Positions 1 through 8,392 of a stretch of 64,000 nucleotides of DNA are shown piece by piece. The stretch lies in NCBI RefSeq assembly GCF_017873605.1, contig NZ_JAGGKI010000010.1, positions 186,001 through 250,000 on the forward strand. The letters run 5' to 3'. The position numbers and the translations under genes are program-made. Under the pieces are notes generated by a model, which saw only the letters and a list, made by a program, of their open reading frames with translations, made no database searches and was not told the DNA's origin. How positions within the stretch are numbered: the stretch's first letter is position 1; each line of letters starts with the position of its first letter. The stretch is from Paenibacillus lactis (GTDB taxonomy: Bacteria; Bacillota; Bacilli; Paenibacillales; Paenibacillaceae).

Positions 1-140
1 TCGCCGGCGATGCCGAGCGTCTTTCCCTCCTCCAGCGCGAACGTGACGCCATCCACCGCATAGACATGCTCCTTGAGCCGGGTCCGGTAATACGTCTTCA
101 ATTCGTTGACTTCCAGAATATGCGTACTCACGTCATCCAT
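1..140 (-). CDS. Oligopeptide-type ABC transporter ATP-binding protein (5' part only)
   Basis: Only the first 46 or so codons are inside the window; the gene continues beyond the left edge. The visible N-terminus (start MDDVSTHILEVNELKTYY) is the usual opening of OppD/DppD-type ATPases, followed by a region leading to the Walker A loop, which is cut off. It would hydrolyse ATP on the cytoplasmic face to drive uptake through the two permeases next to it. Its ATG overlaps the stop of the preceding permease gene by an ATGA junction at 138-142, so the two are translationally coupled in one operon. The substrate cannot be told from this fragment. Confidence 0.8.
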   Translation of the reverse strand, partial: MDDVSTHILEVNELKTYYRTRLKEHVYAVDGVTFALEEGKTLGIAG

Positions 141-976
141 CAGCTCCTAATCTTCGGATTGAATATTTCGTCCATGCCCGTATTCATCATGTACAAGGAG
201 AACGTGATCATGGCGATCGAAATCGCCGCCGGAATGAACGCCCACCATGCGCCGGCTACCGGGGCTTCAAACACGAGCGCCCAGTTCATGATGATGCCGA
301 GCGAAATCGTATTGTACGGGCCGAGTCCAAGCATGGAGATGGAAGCCTCAGACAGGATTCCCGACGCGGTCTGCAGCACGAAGGCCATGACGACATAGGA
401 AGCAATATACGGAAGAATTTCAGACACGATGATCCGCGGCGTGCTGTATCCGGATATTTTGGCGATATTCACGTGATCCCGGTTCCGAAGCGAGGAGGTC
501 TGGGCCCGCACGGCCCGCGCCGTCCACGGCCAGCTGGTCACCCCGATGATGACCGCCGTCACGAAGGAGCTCCGTGAATCGATGCTGACCGAGATCAGAA
601 TGAGAATGACAAAGGACGGAATGACGATGAAAATATTCGTGACCGCGGTCAGCAGGTTATCGATCATGCCGCCGATATATCCCGAGGTCAGTCCGATCAC
701 GAGCCCGATCGCGGTAGCGAACACGCCGGCAATAAGCCCCACCTGGAGCGATGTGCGGATACCGTAGATCAATTCCAGAAACAAATCCCTGCCGAAGTTG
801 TCGGAGCCCAGCAGCAGCTTGGCATCGGGCGGCTGGTACGCAAGCGCGATCATCTCCAGCGGGTCGCTGCGGTTAAACAGCGGATAGATCAGCACAAGAC
901 CGATCATGGCCAGCAGCGTGCACGCCCCGAACATGAACTTCGGCGACTTGATCAAGATGCGGAATGAACTGTTCAT
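140..976 (-). CDS. Oligopeptide-type ABC transporter permease (OppC/DppC-like)
   Basis: A 278-residue integral membrane protein of the BPD_transp_1 family, the second permease of a peptide/nickel-type (Opp/Dpp) importer. It has an N-terminal hydrophobic segment (KFMFGACTLLAMIGLVLIYP), the short OppC N-domain and a C-terminal bundle of about five more segments; the EAA-type loop that contacts the ATPase is near residues 190-215. The start at 976 (MNSSFRILIKSPKF) is chosen because it lies one base after the stop of the upstream permease at 978; the reading frame is open further upstream but only inside that gene. It overlaps the ATPase gene by ATGA. Family assignment is firm; the substrate (peptide, or an oligosaccharide as in some Opp-like systems) is not determined. 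Confidence 0.85.
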   Translation of the reverse strand: MNSSFRILIKSPKFMFGACTLLAMIGLVLIYPLFNRSDPLEMIALAYQPPDAKLLLGSDNFGRDLFLELIYGIRTSLQVGLIAGVFATAIGLVIGLTSGYIGGMIDNLLTAVTNIFIVIPSFVILILISVSIDSRSSFVTAVIIGVTSWPWTARAVRAQTSSLRNRDHVNIAKISGYSTPRIIVSEILPYIASYVVMAFVLQTASGILSEASISMLGLGPYNTISLGIIMNWALVFEAPVAGAWWAFIPAAISIAMITFSLYMMNTGMDEIFNPKIRS

Positions 977-977
977 A

Positions 978-1988
978 TCACTGATCCTCCATCTGCGCGG
1001 CCTTGATTCTCGGATCGATCCAGCCGTATATGATATCGATCGTGAAGTTGGCGAGCAGCACGGCAATCGCGATGAGCAGCGTGCAGCCCGAAATCAGCGG
1101 ATAATCCAGCTGCCGGATGGCGGTGAACATCCAGGTGCCGATGCCCGGATAGCTGAATACGATCTCGCAGATCAGGGAGCCGCCGACCATGGTGCCGATG
1201 GACAGGGCAAGCCCTGTAATCTGCGGCAGCATGGCGTTGCGGAACACATATCTTGCAATCCGGGAATCCCGGATGCCGAGCAGCTTGCTGTAGAGCACAT
1301 AATCCGAGTTCAGCTCGTAGATGGACATTTCCCGCATGCCGATCGCTTGGCCCCCGATCGTGACGAGTACGATCGACAGGAAGGGCAGCGTGTGATGGCG
1401 GATGACCGAAGCGAAAAATTCCCAGCTTAAGGAAGGCACCAGCTGGTAGTCATAGCCGCCGTGCAGCGGGAACCAATTCAGGGACAGGGCGAACACGTAC
1501 AGCATAATGATCGCCAGCGTAAAGAACGGGATGGAATTCACGAACAAGGCGACCGGAAAAATCACTTTATCGAACACGCCTTTGCGGTATGCGGCAACGG
1601 CGCCGAGGATATTGCCAAGCAGCCATCCGACCAGGATGGCCGGCAGCTGAAGGCCGATCGTCCACGGGACGGCGGAGGCCAGAATTTCCGTGACGGGCTT
1701 CGGATACAGCCCGAAGGACGTGCCCAGATTGCCGCTGAGCAGATTTTTCACATAGATCAAAAACTGTTCGCCCAAGGGCTTGTCGATGCCAAACTCAATA
1801 AGGAACGTCTCGTACACCCGCTTAATGGTGTCGCTGTCCGTCATGCCCTGCGTCATCTCCGAGACGATCATGCTCACCGGATTGCCTTCGATCATGCGCG
1901 GCAGCAGGAAATTAAGCCCGACCGCAATGACCAGCGTAAGGAAATACCAGAAGAACTTCTTGACGATGTATTTTCCGTAAACGCTCAA
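978..1988 (-). CDS. Oligopeptide-type ABC transporter permease (OppB/DppB-like)
   Basis: A 336-residue permease of the OppB/DppB type: N-terminal TM segment (FFWYFLTLVIAVGLNFLLP), a large extracytoplasmic loop of about 80 residues, then five TM segments. The conserved EAA-type loop reads roughly LNSDYVLYSKLLGIRDSRI. A TTG start at 1988 (LSVYGKYIVKK) is preferred because GGGGGTGAG lies five bases before it on the minus strand; an in-frame ATG at 2003 would place that ribosome binding site inside the coding region. It follows the solute-binding protein gene after a 116-bp gap that contains a hairpin. Confidence 0.85.
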   Translation of the reverse strand: MSVYGKYIVKKFFWYFLTLVIAVGLNFLLPRMIEGNPVSMIVSEMTQGMTDSDTIKRVYETFLIEFGIDKPLGEQFLIYVKNLLSGNLGTSFGLYPKPVTEILASAVPWTIGLQLPAILVGWLLGNILGAVAAYRKGVFDKVIFPVALFVNSIPFFTLAIIMLYVFALSLNWFPLHGGYDYQLVPSLSWEFFASVIRHHTLPFLSIVLVTIGGQAIGMREMSIYELNSDYVLYSKLLGIRDSRIARYVFRNAMLPQITGLALSIGTMVGGSLICEIVFSYPGIGTWMFTAIRQLDYPLISGCTLLIAIAVLLANFTIDIIYGWIDPRIKAAQMEDQ

Positions 1989-2040
1989 GCAGCTCACCCC
2001 CATGGCCTGTAAGTTGTCGCGACATGTTTCGCTGGAAAAG

Positions 2041-2081
2041 AGACCTATATCAGGGCCTCATTCGTCCGCTAATATAGGTCT
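2041..2081 (-). terminator. Intra-operon hairpin between binding protein and permease genes
   Basis: A 10-bp perfect inverted repeat (AGACCTATAT at 2041-2050, ATATAGGTCT at 2072-2081) lies directly after the binding-protein gene; on the minus strand it is followed by CTTTTCC. This is a typical weak terminator or mRNA stabiliser that lets the binding protein be made in excess over the membrane parts. The short pyrimidine tract suggests partial read-through. Confidence 0.6.
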
Positions 2082-2104
2082 TTCACGCGCGTTTGATTTA
2101 ACAA

Positions 2105-3946
2105 TCAGTTATGAATCTGATACAGCGCCTTGATGCCTGCTCCATCCATCGAGATTTGAGGCGGGATATTGCTGCCGTCGCCTTCTCTCGGGAAGCCCTT
2201 CCAAACCGATTCATTGACGGTATCGAACACCCAAGGGCGGTACATGAGCGGAATGGACGGAATGTCCTTCAGCCAGATTTGGGTGAGCTCGGTATATAGC
2301 GCTTTCAATTCCGCCTCGTCCGTCGTCGCCGGAATTTTCTCGATGATGGCATCCGCCTGGTCATTCTTGTAACGGCCCCAGTTCCAGAACGCCATCTCGC
2401 CGATCGGAGCAACGCCCTTGGAATACATGATCGTTCTGGCGCGGTCCCAAGGCTGGCTTGGGTTGACGCCGCCGGCCGGCGTGTTCATGATGATGTCGAA
2501 TTTGCCGGTCTGCAGATCGTTGGTCCATACCGGCGCCTCCGGGAATTTCGTGCGGATCTCGATGCCGATGGCCTTGGCGTTCTGGGCAACGATCTCCAGC
2601 GCTGCGTTCCAGTCCGACCATCCGTACGGGCATTCGATTTCAAACGGACCCAGCCGCGTGCCGTTCAAAACGCGGATGCCGTCCTTGCCCTTCTTGGCTC
2701 CGATCGAATCCAGCAAGGCGTTTGCGCCCTCCACGTCGGTCGTCCATTGCAGCGGCTTGATGGCCTCCTGATCCACGTATTTCGACTCAGCATCGGTGTT
2801 CAGCGTTAAGGAAGGCTCCATTGGCGCAGAGTAGCCGCTGATGGCAAGCTCCGAGATTTTCCCGTAATCAATCGCCATGGCGATCGCCCTCCGGACATCC
2901 GGGTTATCAAGCCCCGGCTTCGACATATTGAAGAAGATGGACGGCATGGAGCCCGGCAAATAGTACGGCGCATCCTTCAGGTATGTTCGGACAGGGGCGC
3001 CGTCCTCCCACATTTTCCATACCTGCGGAATGAACTGCTGGGATACGTCGACCTGACCGCTCTTGAATGCCAAGTCGCCCGCGGCGTTATCCTTGTAGAT
3101 GACGTGGGTAATGTATTTCGGTGCCGGCAGCTTGCCGAACAGCACCTGCCCCCAGTAGTTGTCGTCCCGGACGATCGTGATCTTCTGGTCATTGTAAAAA
3201 TACATCTTATACGGTCCCGTTCCGATCGGGTCGGCGTTCACTTCCTTACGGATCGTCGCAAGATCATTGCCCGCCTTCTTCTCGATTTCTTCCCAGACAT
3301 GCTTCGGCAGCATCGGAATCAGCTCAATGCTGTCCAGCACGGTCAGCTTGTTGGGATTTTTTTCATTCAACGTAATAATTACGGCATGGGGGCCATCGGC
3401 CTTTACGTCCGCAATATACGTCCAGAAGCTGCTCCAATTGATGTCGTATTTTTTGCCGAGCTGATACGTATAAACAACGTCCTCCGAAGTGAACGGCTTT
3501 CCGTCGCTCCACTTGGCCTCCGGATGAAGCTCAACCTTCATGTTCAGATCGTCCGTCCATTCGTACTTGGTGCCGAGGAGCGGCTCCAGCTCCCCTGTCA
3601 GCTGGTTGACCATGAACAGCGTTTCGTAGACCAATTCCCGGGAGTTCCCATAGTTGATCGGAAACGCGGCGTTCCCGCTGAGCAGGTTGAAATTCGTCGG
3701 TGCCCCCCACTGCAGGCCGTTCACATACAGCGTTTCGTTTCTAGGCGTCGCCTTCGGATCTCCTTGCGGTGCCGGCTCATCCTTGCCCCCCGGGGCCGGT
3801 GTCTCTCCTCCGGACGGCGGCGTTTCTCCCCCGGACGGCGGAGGCTCGGTTGCCGATGGCGGCGTAACGCCCTGGCATCCGGCAATAAAGAAGGAAATGG
3901 CTAACAACAGAATGAAGACGGGTCTCATAACGATTTTCAGCTTCAC
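2105..3946 (-). CDS. Oligopeptide-type ABC transporter substrate-binding lipoprotein (SBP_bac_5)
   Basis: A 613-residue extracytoplasmic lipoprotein of the SBP_bac_5 family that would capture substrate for the downstream permeases. The signal sequence ends in a lipobox (FFIAGC), and a Pro/Gly/Ser-rich linker follows (repeats of PPSGGETP). The motif region around KWSDGKPFTSEDVVYTYQLG is diagnostic of the family. A GTG start at 3946 (VKLKIVMRPVF) is preferred because GGAGGG lies seven bases upstream; an in-frame ATG at 3961 overlaps that site. The protein is the first gene of the operon and is divergent from the sensor kinase at 4.2 kb. Opp-type proteins of this length can bind peptides or oligosaccharides; sequence alone does not decide. 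Confidence 0.88.
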   Translation of the reverse strand: MKLKIVMRPVFILLLAISFFIAGCQGVTPPSATEPPPSGGETPPSGGETPAPGGKDEPAPQGDPKATPRNETLYVNGLQWGAPTNFNLLSGNAAFPINYGNSRELVYETLFMVNQLTGELEPLLGTKYEWTDDLNMKVELHPEAKWSDGKPFTSEDVVYTYQLGKKYDINWSSFWTYIADVKADGPHAVIITLNEKNPNKLTVLDSIELIPMLPKHVWEEIEKKAGNDLATIRKEVNADPIGTGPYKMYFYNDQKITIVRDDNYWGQVLFGKLPAPKYITHVIYKDNAAGDLAFKSGQVDVSQQFIPQVWKMWEDGAPVRTYLKDAPYYLPGSMPSIFFNMSKPGLDNPDVRRAIAMAIDYGKISELAISGYSAPMEPSLTLNTDAESKYVDQEAIKPLQWTTDVEGANALLDSIGAKKGKDGIRVLNGTRLGPFEIECPYGWSDWNAALEIVAQNAKAIGIEIRTKFPEAPVWTNDLQTGKFDIIMNTPAGGVNPSQPWDRARTIMYSKGVAPIGEMAFWNWGRYKNDQADAIIEKIPATTDEAELKALYTELTQIWLKDIPSIPLMYRPWVFDTVNESVWKGFPREGDGSNIPPQISMDGAGIKALYQIHN

Positions 3947-4156
3947 TCGTGAACCCTCCATTCACAAATAATGTGCTCATCGTGCTCGTTCCTCCGGCAA
4001 AAATGCCGGAATTGTGCTGCCGCTTCGCCGGAAGCGTTTTCTCGATGAATTTATATGTCCCTTCATTTCTTCTTTAGTACAGATAAATTTTGAATCCGAA
4101 ATATGAACCCCAAGGATTTTGAAAGGTAGGCGTCGAATTTTTGGAGGGCGTTGATC

Positions 4157-4234
4157 ATGAGCAAACGTGGAGGAATGGAATCTAATTATCCTAGCGAAGC
4201 AAGTAAAGGAGTGTTGTCTGCTGACTGTGATTAA
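4157..4234 (+). CDS. Possible 25-residue leader ORF overlapping the sensor-kinase start
   Basis: A short ORF opens with ATG at 4157, eight bases after a strong GGAGGG (4143-4148), and ends with TAA at 4232-4234. Its product would begin MSKRGGMESNYPSEAS and end GVLSADCD. It overlaps the probable kinase start (GTG at 4227), a layout that would couple kinase translation to the leader. It is the best ribosome binding site in the gap, whereas the kinase has only a poorly spaced AAAGGAG of its own. No homologue is recognised, so it may be only a translated leader or chance. Confidence 0.35.
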   Translation: MSKRGGMESNYPSEASKGVLSADCD

Positions 4235-5483
4235 GGATACTCTACTGCAGCTCTTATTTGCGTTAATGCCTTCCGTTGTCTACAACATCTATTACAGGAA
4301 TCTGACCGTCAACTATTCCCGCAGCTTCATCATCATGATCTGTTCGCTTTGCCTGATCCTGTCCATGACCTTCGCTTCATCGGTGCAGGCTGGGCTGATC
4401 TTCGATATCCGCTATGTCATTATGTTCTTCGGCATCCTGTTCGGAGGGCTGACAACGGGCTGGATATTACTCGTCGAATTTATGATCTACCGGCTATACA
4501 TCGGCGGCACCGGGGTGATCGACGCCATCATTATTCTTGTGATTACGTTTCCGCTATCGGTCATGCTCGCATCGGTGTATCAGAGAACGCGGCATCGGCT
4601 ATGGATCGTTTTTACGGCCGGAATCAGCTTCTCCTTCATCCCGCTTACCGTACTCTACATCACGAAGCCTGATTACATTATGAACCAATTGGTATTTAAC
4701 ATTCTGGCCATCCCTGTTCAAAATTCCCTTGGCATCTGGCTGCTGATCACACTGTTCAACAAATCGGTAACCGACAAAGAGCTGTCCTTGAAATATATCC
4801 AGAACGAGAAAGCGGAGGCCGTCAATCATGTCGCCGCCTCGCTCGCCCATGAAGTCCGCAACCCGTTAACCACCGTCCTGGGCTTCCTGCAATTAATGAA
4901 GAGCGGAACCTTCTCTCCCGAAAAAATGAACCGGTTTCTCGAAATCAGCATGGAGGAAATCCGGCGAACCGAGCAGATTTTGTCCGAATATTTGTCCATC
5001 AGCAAGCCGGCCGCTTCGCTCCAGCAGCGACTTGAGCTTATTTCCCAAATGCAGGCCGTTGTCGAGGTTATGACCTCTTATGCGAATATGAATAATGTCG
5101 CACTTCACGTCCGCTGCCCCCAGACGCCGATCTTCATATCCGGCAGCACAGCGGAGCTGAAGCAGCTGCTGGTCAATTTCATTAAGAATGCCATCGAAGC
5201 CAGCAAGGACGTCACCAAAGGTACGGTGGAGATTTCGATTCGGGAGGAGCCGCCTCATGTCGTCATCCAAATCGAGGACAACGGAATCGGCATGACCGAG
5301 GAGCAGTTAAACCGGCTGGGCTCCATTTACTATTCCACCAAAATGAACGGAACCGGACTCGGATTAACCTTCTCCTACCAGGCCATCCGCGCGATGAACG
5401 GAAGCGTATCCGTCAGCAGCGAGCCGCTGTCCGGTACGACATTTCTAATCCGGCTGCCGATTGCAGAGGGGGTGAAAGGCTGA
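4227..5483 (+). CDS. Membrane sensor histidine kinase with 5TM (LytS/KinB-type) input domain
   Basis: A sensor kinase of about 418 residues. The N-terminal half has five to six hydrophobic segments in the 5TM-5TMR_LYT arrangement; the C-terminal half has a HisKA H-box (LAHEVRNPLTTVLGFLQL) and a HATPase_c domain with N, G1 (DNGIGM) and G2 (GTGLGLTFSYQ) boxes. The H-box resembles those of sporulation kinases that feed Spo0F. No response regulator lies beside it, as is usual for such orphan kinases. The start is uncertain: the frame is open from GTG at 4167; GTG at 4227 gives the usual family N-terminus (MIKDTLLQLLF), and CTG at 4218/4221 is better spaced from AAAGGAG at 4205-4211. A role in sporulation is inference. 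Confidence 0.8.
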   Translation: MIKDTLLQLLFALMPSVVYNIYYRNLTVNYSRSFIIMICSLCLILSMTFASSVQAGLIFDIRYVIMFFGILFGGLTTGWILLVEFMIYRLYIGGTGVIDAIIILVITFPLSVMLASVYQRTRHRLWIVFTAGISFSFIPLTVLYITKPDYIMNQLVFNILAIPVQNSLGIWLLITLFNKSVTDKELSLKYIQNEKAEAVNHVAASLAHEVRNPLTTVLGFLQLMKSGTFSPEKMNRFLEISMEEIRRTEQILSEYLSISKPAASLQQRLELISQMQAVVEVMTSYANMNNVALHVRCPQTPIFISGSTAELKQLLVNFIKNAIEASKDVTKGTVEISIREEPPHVVIQIEDNGIGMTEEQLNRLGSIYYSTKMNGTGLGLTFSYQAIRAMNGSVSVSSEPLSGTTFLIRLPIAEGVKG

Positions 5484-5638
5484 TGGAGGCCGGTGCACCT
5501 TTCGGTGCTGCTGTGCTGGTGCTGCTGTGCTGGTGCTGCAATGCTGTTGATCCAATATTTGGTACTACAATGCCGGTGCTATACTCCATCAGTAAAAAAG
5601 ATACCGCCTTCTATTCCGAGCCCGCCCCGTCAATATAG
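5483..5638 (+). CDS. Possible 51-residue small hydrophobic protein coupled to the kinase
   Basis: An ATG at 5483 shares its A with the TGA stop of the kinase (TGATG), with a ribosome-binding-like GGGGGTGAAAGG a few bases upstream inside the kinase gene. The 51-residue product starts MEAGAPFGAAVLVLLCW, with one hydrophobic cysteine-rich segment (residues 8-21), and ends at TAG 5636-5638. Part of it is encoded by 14-bp tandem repeats, so another reading frame is also free of stops here. It could be a small membrane partner of the kinase or a chance ORF; no family is recognised. Confidence 0.3.
   Translation: MEAGAPFGAAVLVLLCWCCNAVDPIFGTTMPVLYSISKKDTAFYSEPAPSI
5504..5545. repeat. 14-bp tandem repeat, three copies
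   Basis: The unit GGTGCTGCTGTGCT is present twice exactly (5504-5517, 5518-5531) and a third time with two changes (5532-5545). It lies just after the kinase gene, within the small hydrophobic ORF. Confidence 0.8.
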
Positions 5639-5668
5639 AATGAGCAGCCAAACTCCCGTCTGCCCACG

Positions 5669-5695
5669 CAAAAAAGGCGGGAATACCTCCCGCCT
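5669..5695 (-). terminator. Rho-independent terminator of melA
   Basis: An 8-bp perfect stem (AGGCGGGA at 5675-5682, TCCCGCCT at 5688-5695) with a five-base loop is followed on the minus strand by a run of Ts. It lies about 40 bp beyond the melA stop. Confidence 0.85.
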
Positions 5696-5732
5696 CGCTT
5701 GCTATTTCTATTCAAGAAGCCTGTGATTTCGT

Positions 5733-7031
5733 TTAGTGGAATTTCGGCAGCCAATCGCCGTGCGCCTCGATCAGATCGTCGCACAGGCTCTTGATGTCGT
5801 CCATGGACAGCTCTGCCGCCGTATGCGGATCCAGCATCGCCGCATGATAGATATGCTCCTTCTTGCCGGTCGCAGCCGCTTCCAGCGTAAGCAGCTGGGT
5901 GTTGATATTCGTGCGATTCAGCGCAGCGCACTGCGGTGGAAGATCGCCCACGTAGGTCGGCGTCACGCCGCTCGCATCCACCAGGCACGGCACCTCGACG
6001 CACGCTTCCTTCGGCAGATTTGTGATCAAGCCGGTGTTCATCACATTCCCCCCGATTTTGAAAGGAACATTCGTCTCCATCGCTTCCAAAATATAAGACG
6101 CATACTCATGGGAGCGCTTGTGCGTCAAATCTTTATTGTTCACCAGCTCTTCGCGCATCTGCTTCCAGCCCTCGATCTGATTCACGCAGCGGCGCGGGTA
6201 CTCGTCCAGCGGAATGTTGAAGCGCTCGATCAGCTCCGGATAATTCCGCTTAATGAAATACGGATGATACTCGGCGTTATGCTCCGAGGACTCGGTAATA
6301 TAGTAGCCGAAGTTCAGCATCATCTCCAGGCGTACCATATCGTGATGCTTCTCCTTCTGCTTCTCGGCAGCCCGCCGCTTGATTTCCGGATAGAGGTCAA
6401 CGCCGTCCTTCGTAACCTCGAGCAGCCAGGCCATATGGTTGATGCCTGCAATCTTGGCCTGCACGCCTTCCTTGTCCATCCCGAGATTATCGAACAGATG
6501 CGGAATGCATGCCTGCACGCTGTGGCACAGACCTACCGTCTGAACACCGCCGAGCGTGTTCATCGCATTGGTCAATACCGCCATCGGGTTCGTATAGTTC
6601 AGGAACAGGGCATTCGGACATACCTCCCGGATGTCGGCCGCAAAATCCAGCATGACCGGAATCGTGCGCAGGTTGCGGAATATCCCCCCGATCCCGACGG
6701 TGTCGGCAATCGTCTGTCTCAGCCCGTATTTCTTCGGAACCTCAAAATCGGTAATCGTGCATGGGTCATAACCGCCGACCTGAATCGCATTGATCACGTA
6801 CTTCGCGCCCCGGAGCGCTTCCTTGCGGTCGCTGTAGGATTTGATGACGCAGGTGCTGCCGCTCGTCTTCTTTATATTATTCAGCATGTTCTCGGAGTCT
6901 TTCAGTCTTACGGGATCAATGTCAAACAAGGCAAGCTCGAACCCCTGCAGCGCCGGAGTCTGCATGCAGTCTCCCAGTACGTTTTTGGCAAAAACACTGC
7001 TTCCCGCTCCGATAAATGTAATCTTGGACAT
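5733..7031 (-). CDS. melA: Alpha-galactosidase, glycoside hydrolase family 4
   Basis: A 432-residue cytoplasmic GH4 enzyme, which needs NAD+ and a divalent metal (usually Mn2+) and hydrolyses alpha-galactosides such as melibiose by an oxidation-elimination mechanism. The N-terminal Rossmann motif is at residues 7-14 (IGAGSSVF), the metal-binding Cys-His is in GLCHSVQ, and NYTNPMA and GINHMAW are family hallmarks. The start at 7031 is set by AAGGAGGGC upstream; the frame is open further but lacks a second binding site. It is transcribed away from an AraC-type regulator with a 203-bp shared promoter region. Alpha-galactosidase is the best call within GH4, though alpha-glucosidase and glucuronidase members are related. 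Confidence 0.85.
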   Translation of the reverse strand: MSKITFIGAGSSVFAKNVLGDCMQTPALQGFELALFDIDPVRLKDSENMLNNIKKTSGSTCVIKSYSDRKEALRGAKYVINAIQVGGYDPCTITDFEVPKKYGLRQTIADTVGIGGIFRNLRTIPVMLDFAADIREVCPNALFLNYTNPMAVLTNAMNTLGGVQTVGLCHSVQACIPHLFDNLGMDKEGVQAKIAGINHMAWLLEVTKDGVDLYPEIKRRAAEKQKEKHHDMVRLEMMLNFGYYITESSEHNAEYHPYFIKRNYPELIERFNIPLDEYPRRCVNQIEGWKQMREELVNNKDLTHKRSHEYASYILEAMETNVPFKIGGNVMNTGLITNLPKEACVEVPCLVDASGVTPTYVGDLPPQCAALNRTNINTQLLTLEAAATGKKEHIYHAAMLDPHTAAELSMDDIKSLCDDLIEAHGDWLPKFH

Positions 7032-7234
7032 AATAACGCCCTCCTTAAACCCAATGTATTCATGCGCTTTCACATGAATAACTATATGTGATTCCTGCAT
7101 CCTTGAATATGGAGCAAAACAAGGGCGATATGGACATTTGTCGTTTCATCCATTAATCTATGGGTGACTCTTAAAGATGCATTCAGGGCTTAAGATTATT
7201 GAACAAGGAATCCTCCAAAGGGGGCTGATACACG

Positions 7235-8116
7235 ATGTCCATCCTGCCTGACCACTCCCTGTACGCGATCGGCATGAACCCTTCCCCGGGCGCCCATGAC
7301 CTAACCATGCTGTTCAGCGGAGAAGGCATTCCGGTACCAAGGCACAAAATCGGACCGGCCATCCACGACTACTGCTTAATTCATACGGTGACCGACGGCG
7401 AAGGCATATTCGAATGCGCCGGCAAGGTATATCCCTGCAAGGCGGGTGATACGTTCATCATTCTTCCGGGCGTTCTGTTCAGTTATCAGGCGGACGACCG
7501 GAATCCATGGCACTATCATTGGGTCGCCTTTCAGGAGAAAGGGGCTCCCTTGCTGCTTGCGGATATGGGGATTACCGCCGCAAGACCGGTCATCCGCTGC
7601 AAAGACCCGGAGGAGCTGAAGGAGCTTAAATCCATGTACAGCCGCATTCGCCTCGGCTTCAATCAGTCGGATTATCCGCGGCTTGAGGATCTGCAGGGCT
7701 CGGCCTGGCTCCGATTGCTGCTATACAAGCTTGCCATGCTGAATCAGCAGCATCTGCCTTCAAGGGAGCGGGATGTAGCTGATATTGAACGCGGTGTAAG
7801 GCAGGCGGAGCGCCTCATCTCGACGCAATATCACCAGCAGCTGTCGATCGGGCAGCTGGCGAGCACGCTCGGTTACCACCGCGCCCATCTCTCGAAGGCC
7901 TTCAAGCAGCATACCGGGTTATCCCCGATGCAGTATCTGATGAAGGTGCGAATGGAGAAGGCGAAATCCCTGCTGAGGACATCCTTTTCGATTCAAGAGA
8001 TCGCCTCTTCGGTCGGCTTCAATGATGCCCTCTACTTCTCCAAGCTGTTCCGCAAATGGACGGGCATGACTCCCAGCGAATACCGCAGCGGCCCGGGTAA
8101 AGGATTGTCTGGATAA
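7235..8116 (+). CDS. AraC-family transcriptional regulator, probable activator of melA
   Basis: A 293-residue regulator with an N-terminal cupin-like sugar-sensing domain (residues about 30-110, with ECAGKVYPCKAGDTFIILPG) and two C-terminal AraC helix-turn-helix motifs (about 190-285, with LASTLGYHRAHLSKAFKQ and EIASSVGFNDALYFSKLFRK). AAAGGGGG lies ten bases before the ATG. Being divergent from melA, it most likely activates that gene in response to an alpha-galactoside, as MelR and RafR/MsmR do; this is inferred from position. Confidence 0.85.
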   Translation: MSILPDHSLYAIGMNPSPGAHDLTMLFSGEGIPVPRHKIGPAIHDYCLIHTVTDGEGIFECAGKVYPCKAGDTFIILPGVLFSYQADDRNPWHYHWVAFQEKGAPLLLADMGITAARPVIRCKDPEELKELKSMYSRIRLGFNQSDYPRLEDLQGSAWLRLLLYKLAMLNQQHLPSRERDVADIERGVRQAERLISTQYHQQLSIGQLASTLGYHRAHLSKAFKQHTGLSPMQYLMKVRMEKAKSLLRTSFSIQEIASSVGFNDALYFSKLFRKWTGMTPSEYRSGPGKGLSG

Positions 8117-8185
8117 GCGGAGCGGGGGCGGGAGTGGCAGGAGGACCGGCAATGGCCTGTCCAGCCCTGGGTCCCCGGCAAACGC

Positions 8186-8220
8186 AAAAAAGCCGCCGGG
8201 ACGTTGCTCCCGGCAGCTTT
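8186..8220. terminator. Terminator between the AraC gene and the pepT-side repeats
   Basis: A 12-bp stem with one mismatch (AAGCCGCCGGGA / TCCCGGCAGCTT) is flanked by AAAAAA on the left, so on the minus strand it ends in a T run. It can serve the pepT transcript and perhaps the convergent AraC gene. Confidence 0.75.
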
Positions 8221-8261
8221 GGCCTTTGATAGCCTTGTCATGTTCAGCTTTGCCGCTTTGC

Positions 8262-8390
8262 TGTCATTTGTCAGCACTGAAACTTCCAGCTTGTTGTCAT
8301 TGGTCAGCACTGAAACTTCCACCTTGTTGTCATTGTCAGCTCTGCAGCTTCCGGCTTTGTTGTCATTGTCAGCCTGTGATTGCAAACCTG
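8262..8390. repeat. 33-bp tandem repeats downstream of pepT
   Basis: Unit begins TGTCATTNGTCAGCACTGAA. Copies start at 8262, 8295, 8328 and 8361 (last partial), with a degenerate copy just before the first. The first two differ at two positions and later ones diverge. The period is a multiple of three, so stop-free frames exist on both strands. The block fills the space between the pepT stop and the terminator. Confidence 0.85.
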
Positions 8391-8392
8391 GC

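Noticed and set aside
5736..7091. A 451-codon plus-strand open frame opposite melA
   Set aside because: Antisense to a complete GH4 enzyme; composition is that of a shadow frame.
8262..8390. CRISPR array from the 33-bp repeats
   Set aside because: The repeats are contiguous with no unique spacers and diverge from unit to unit; no cas genes are nearby.
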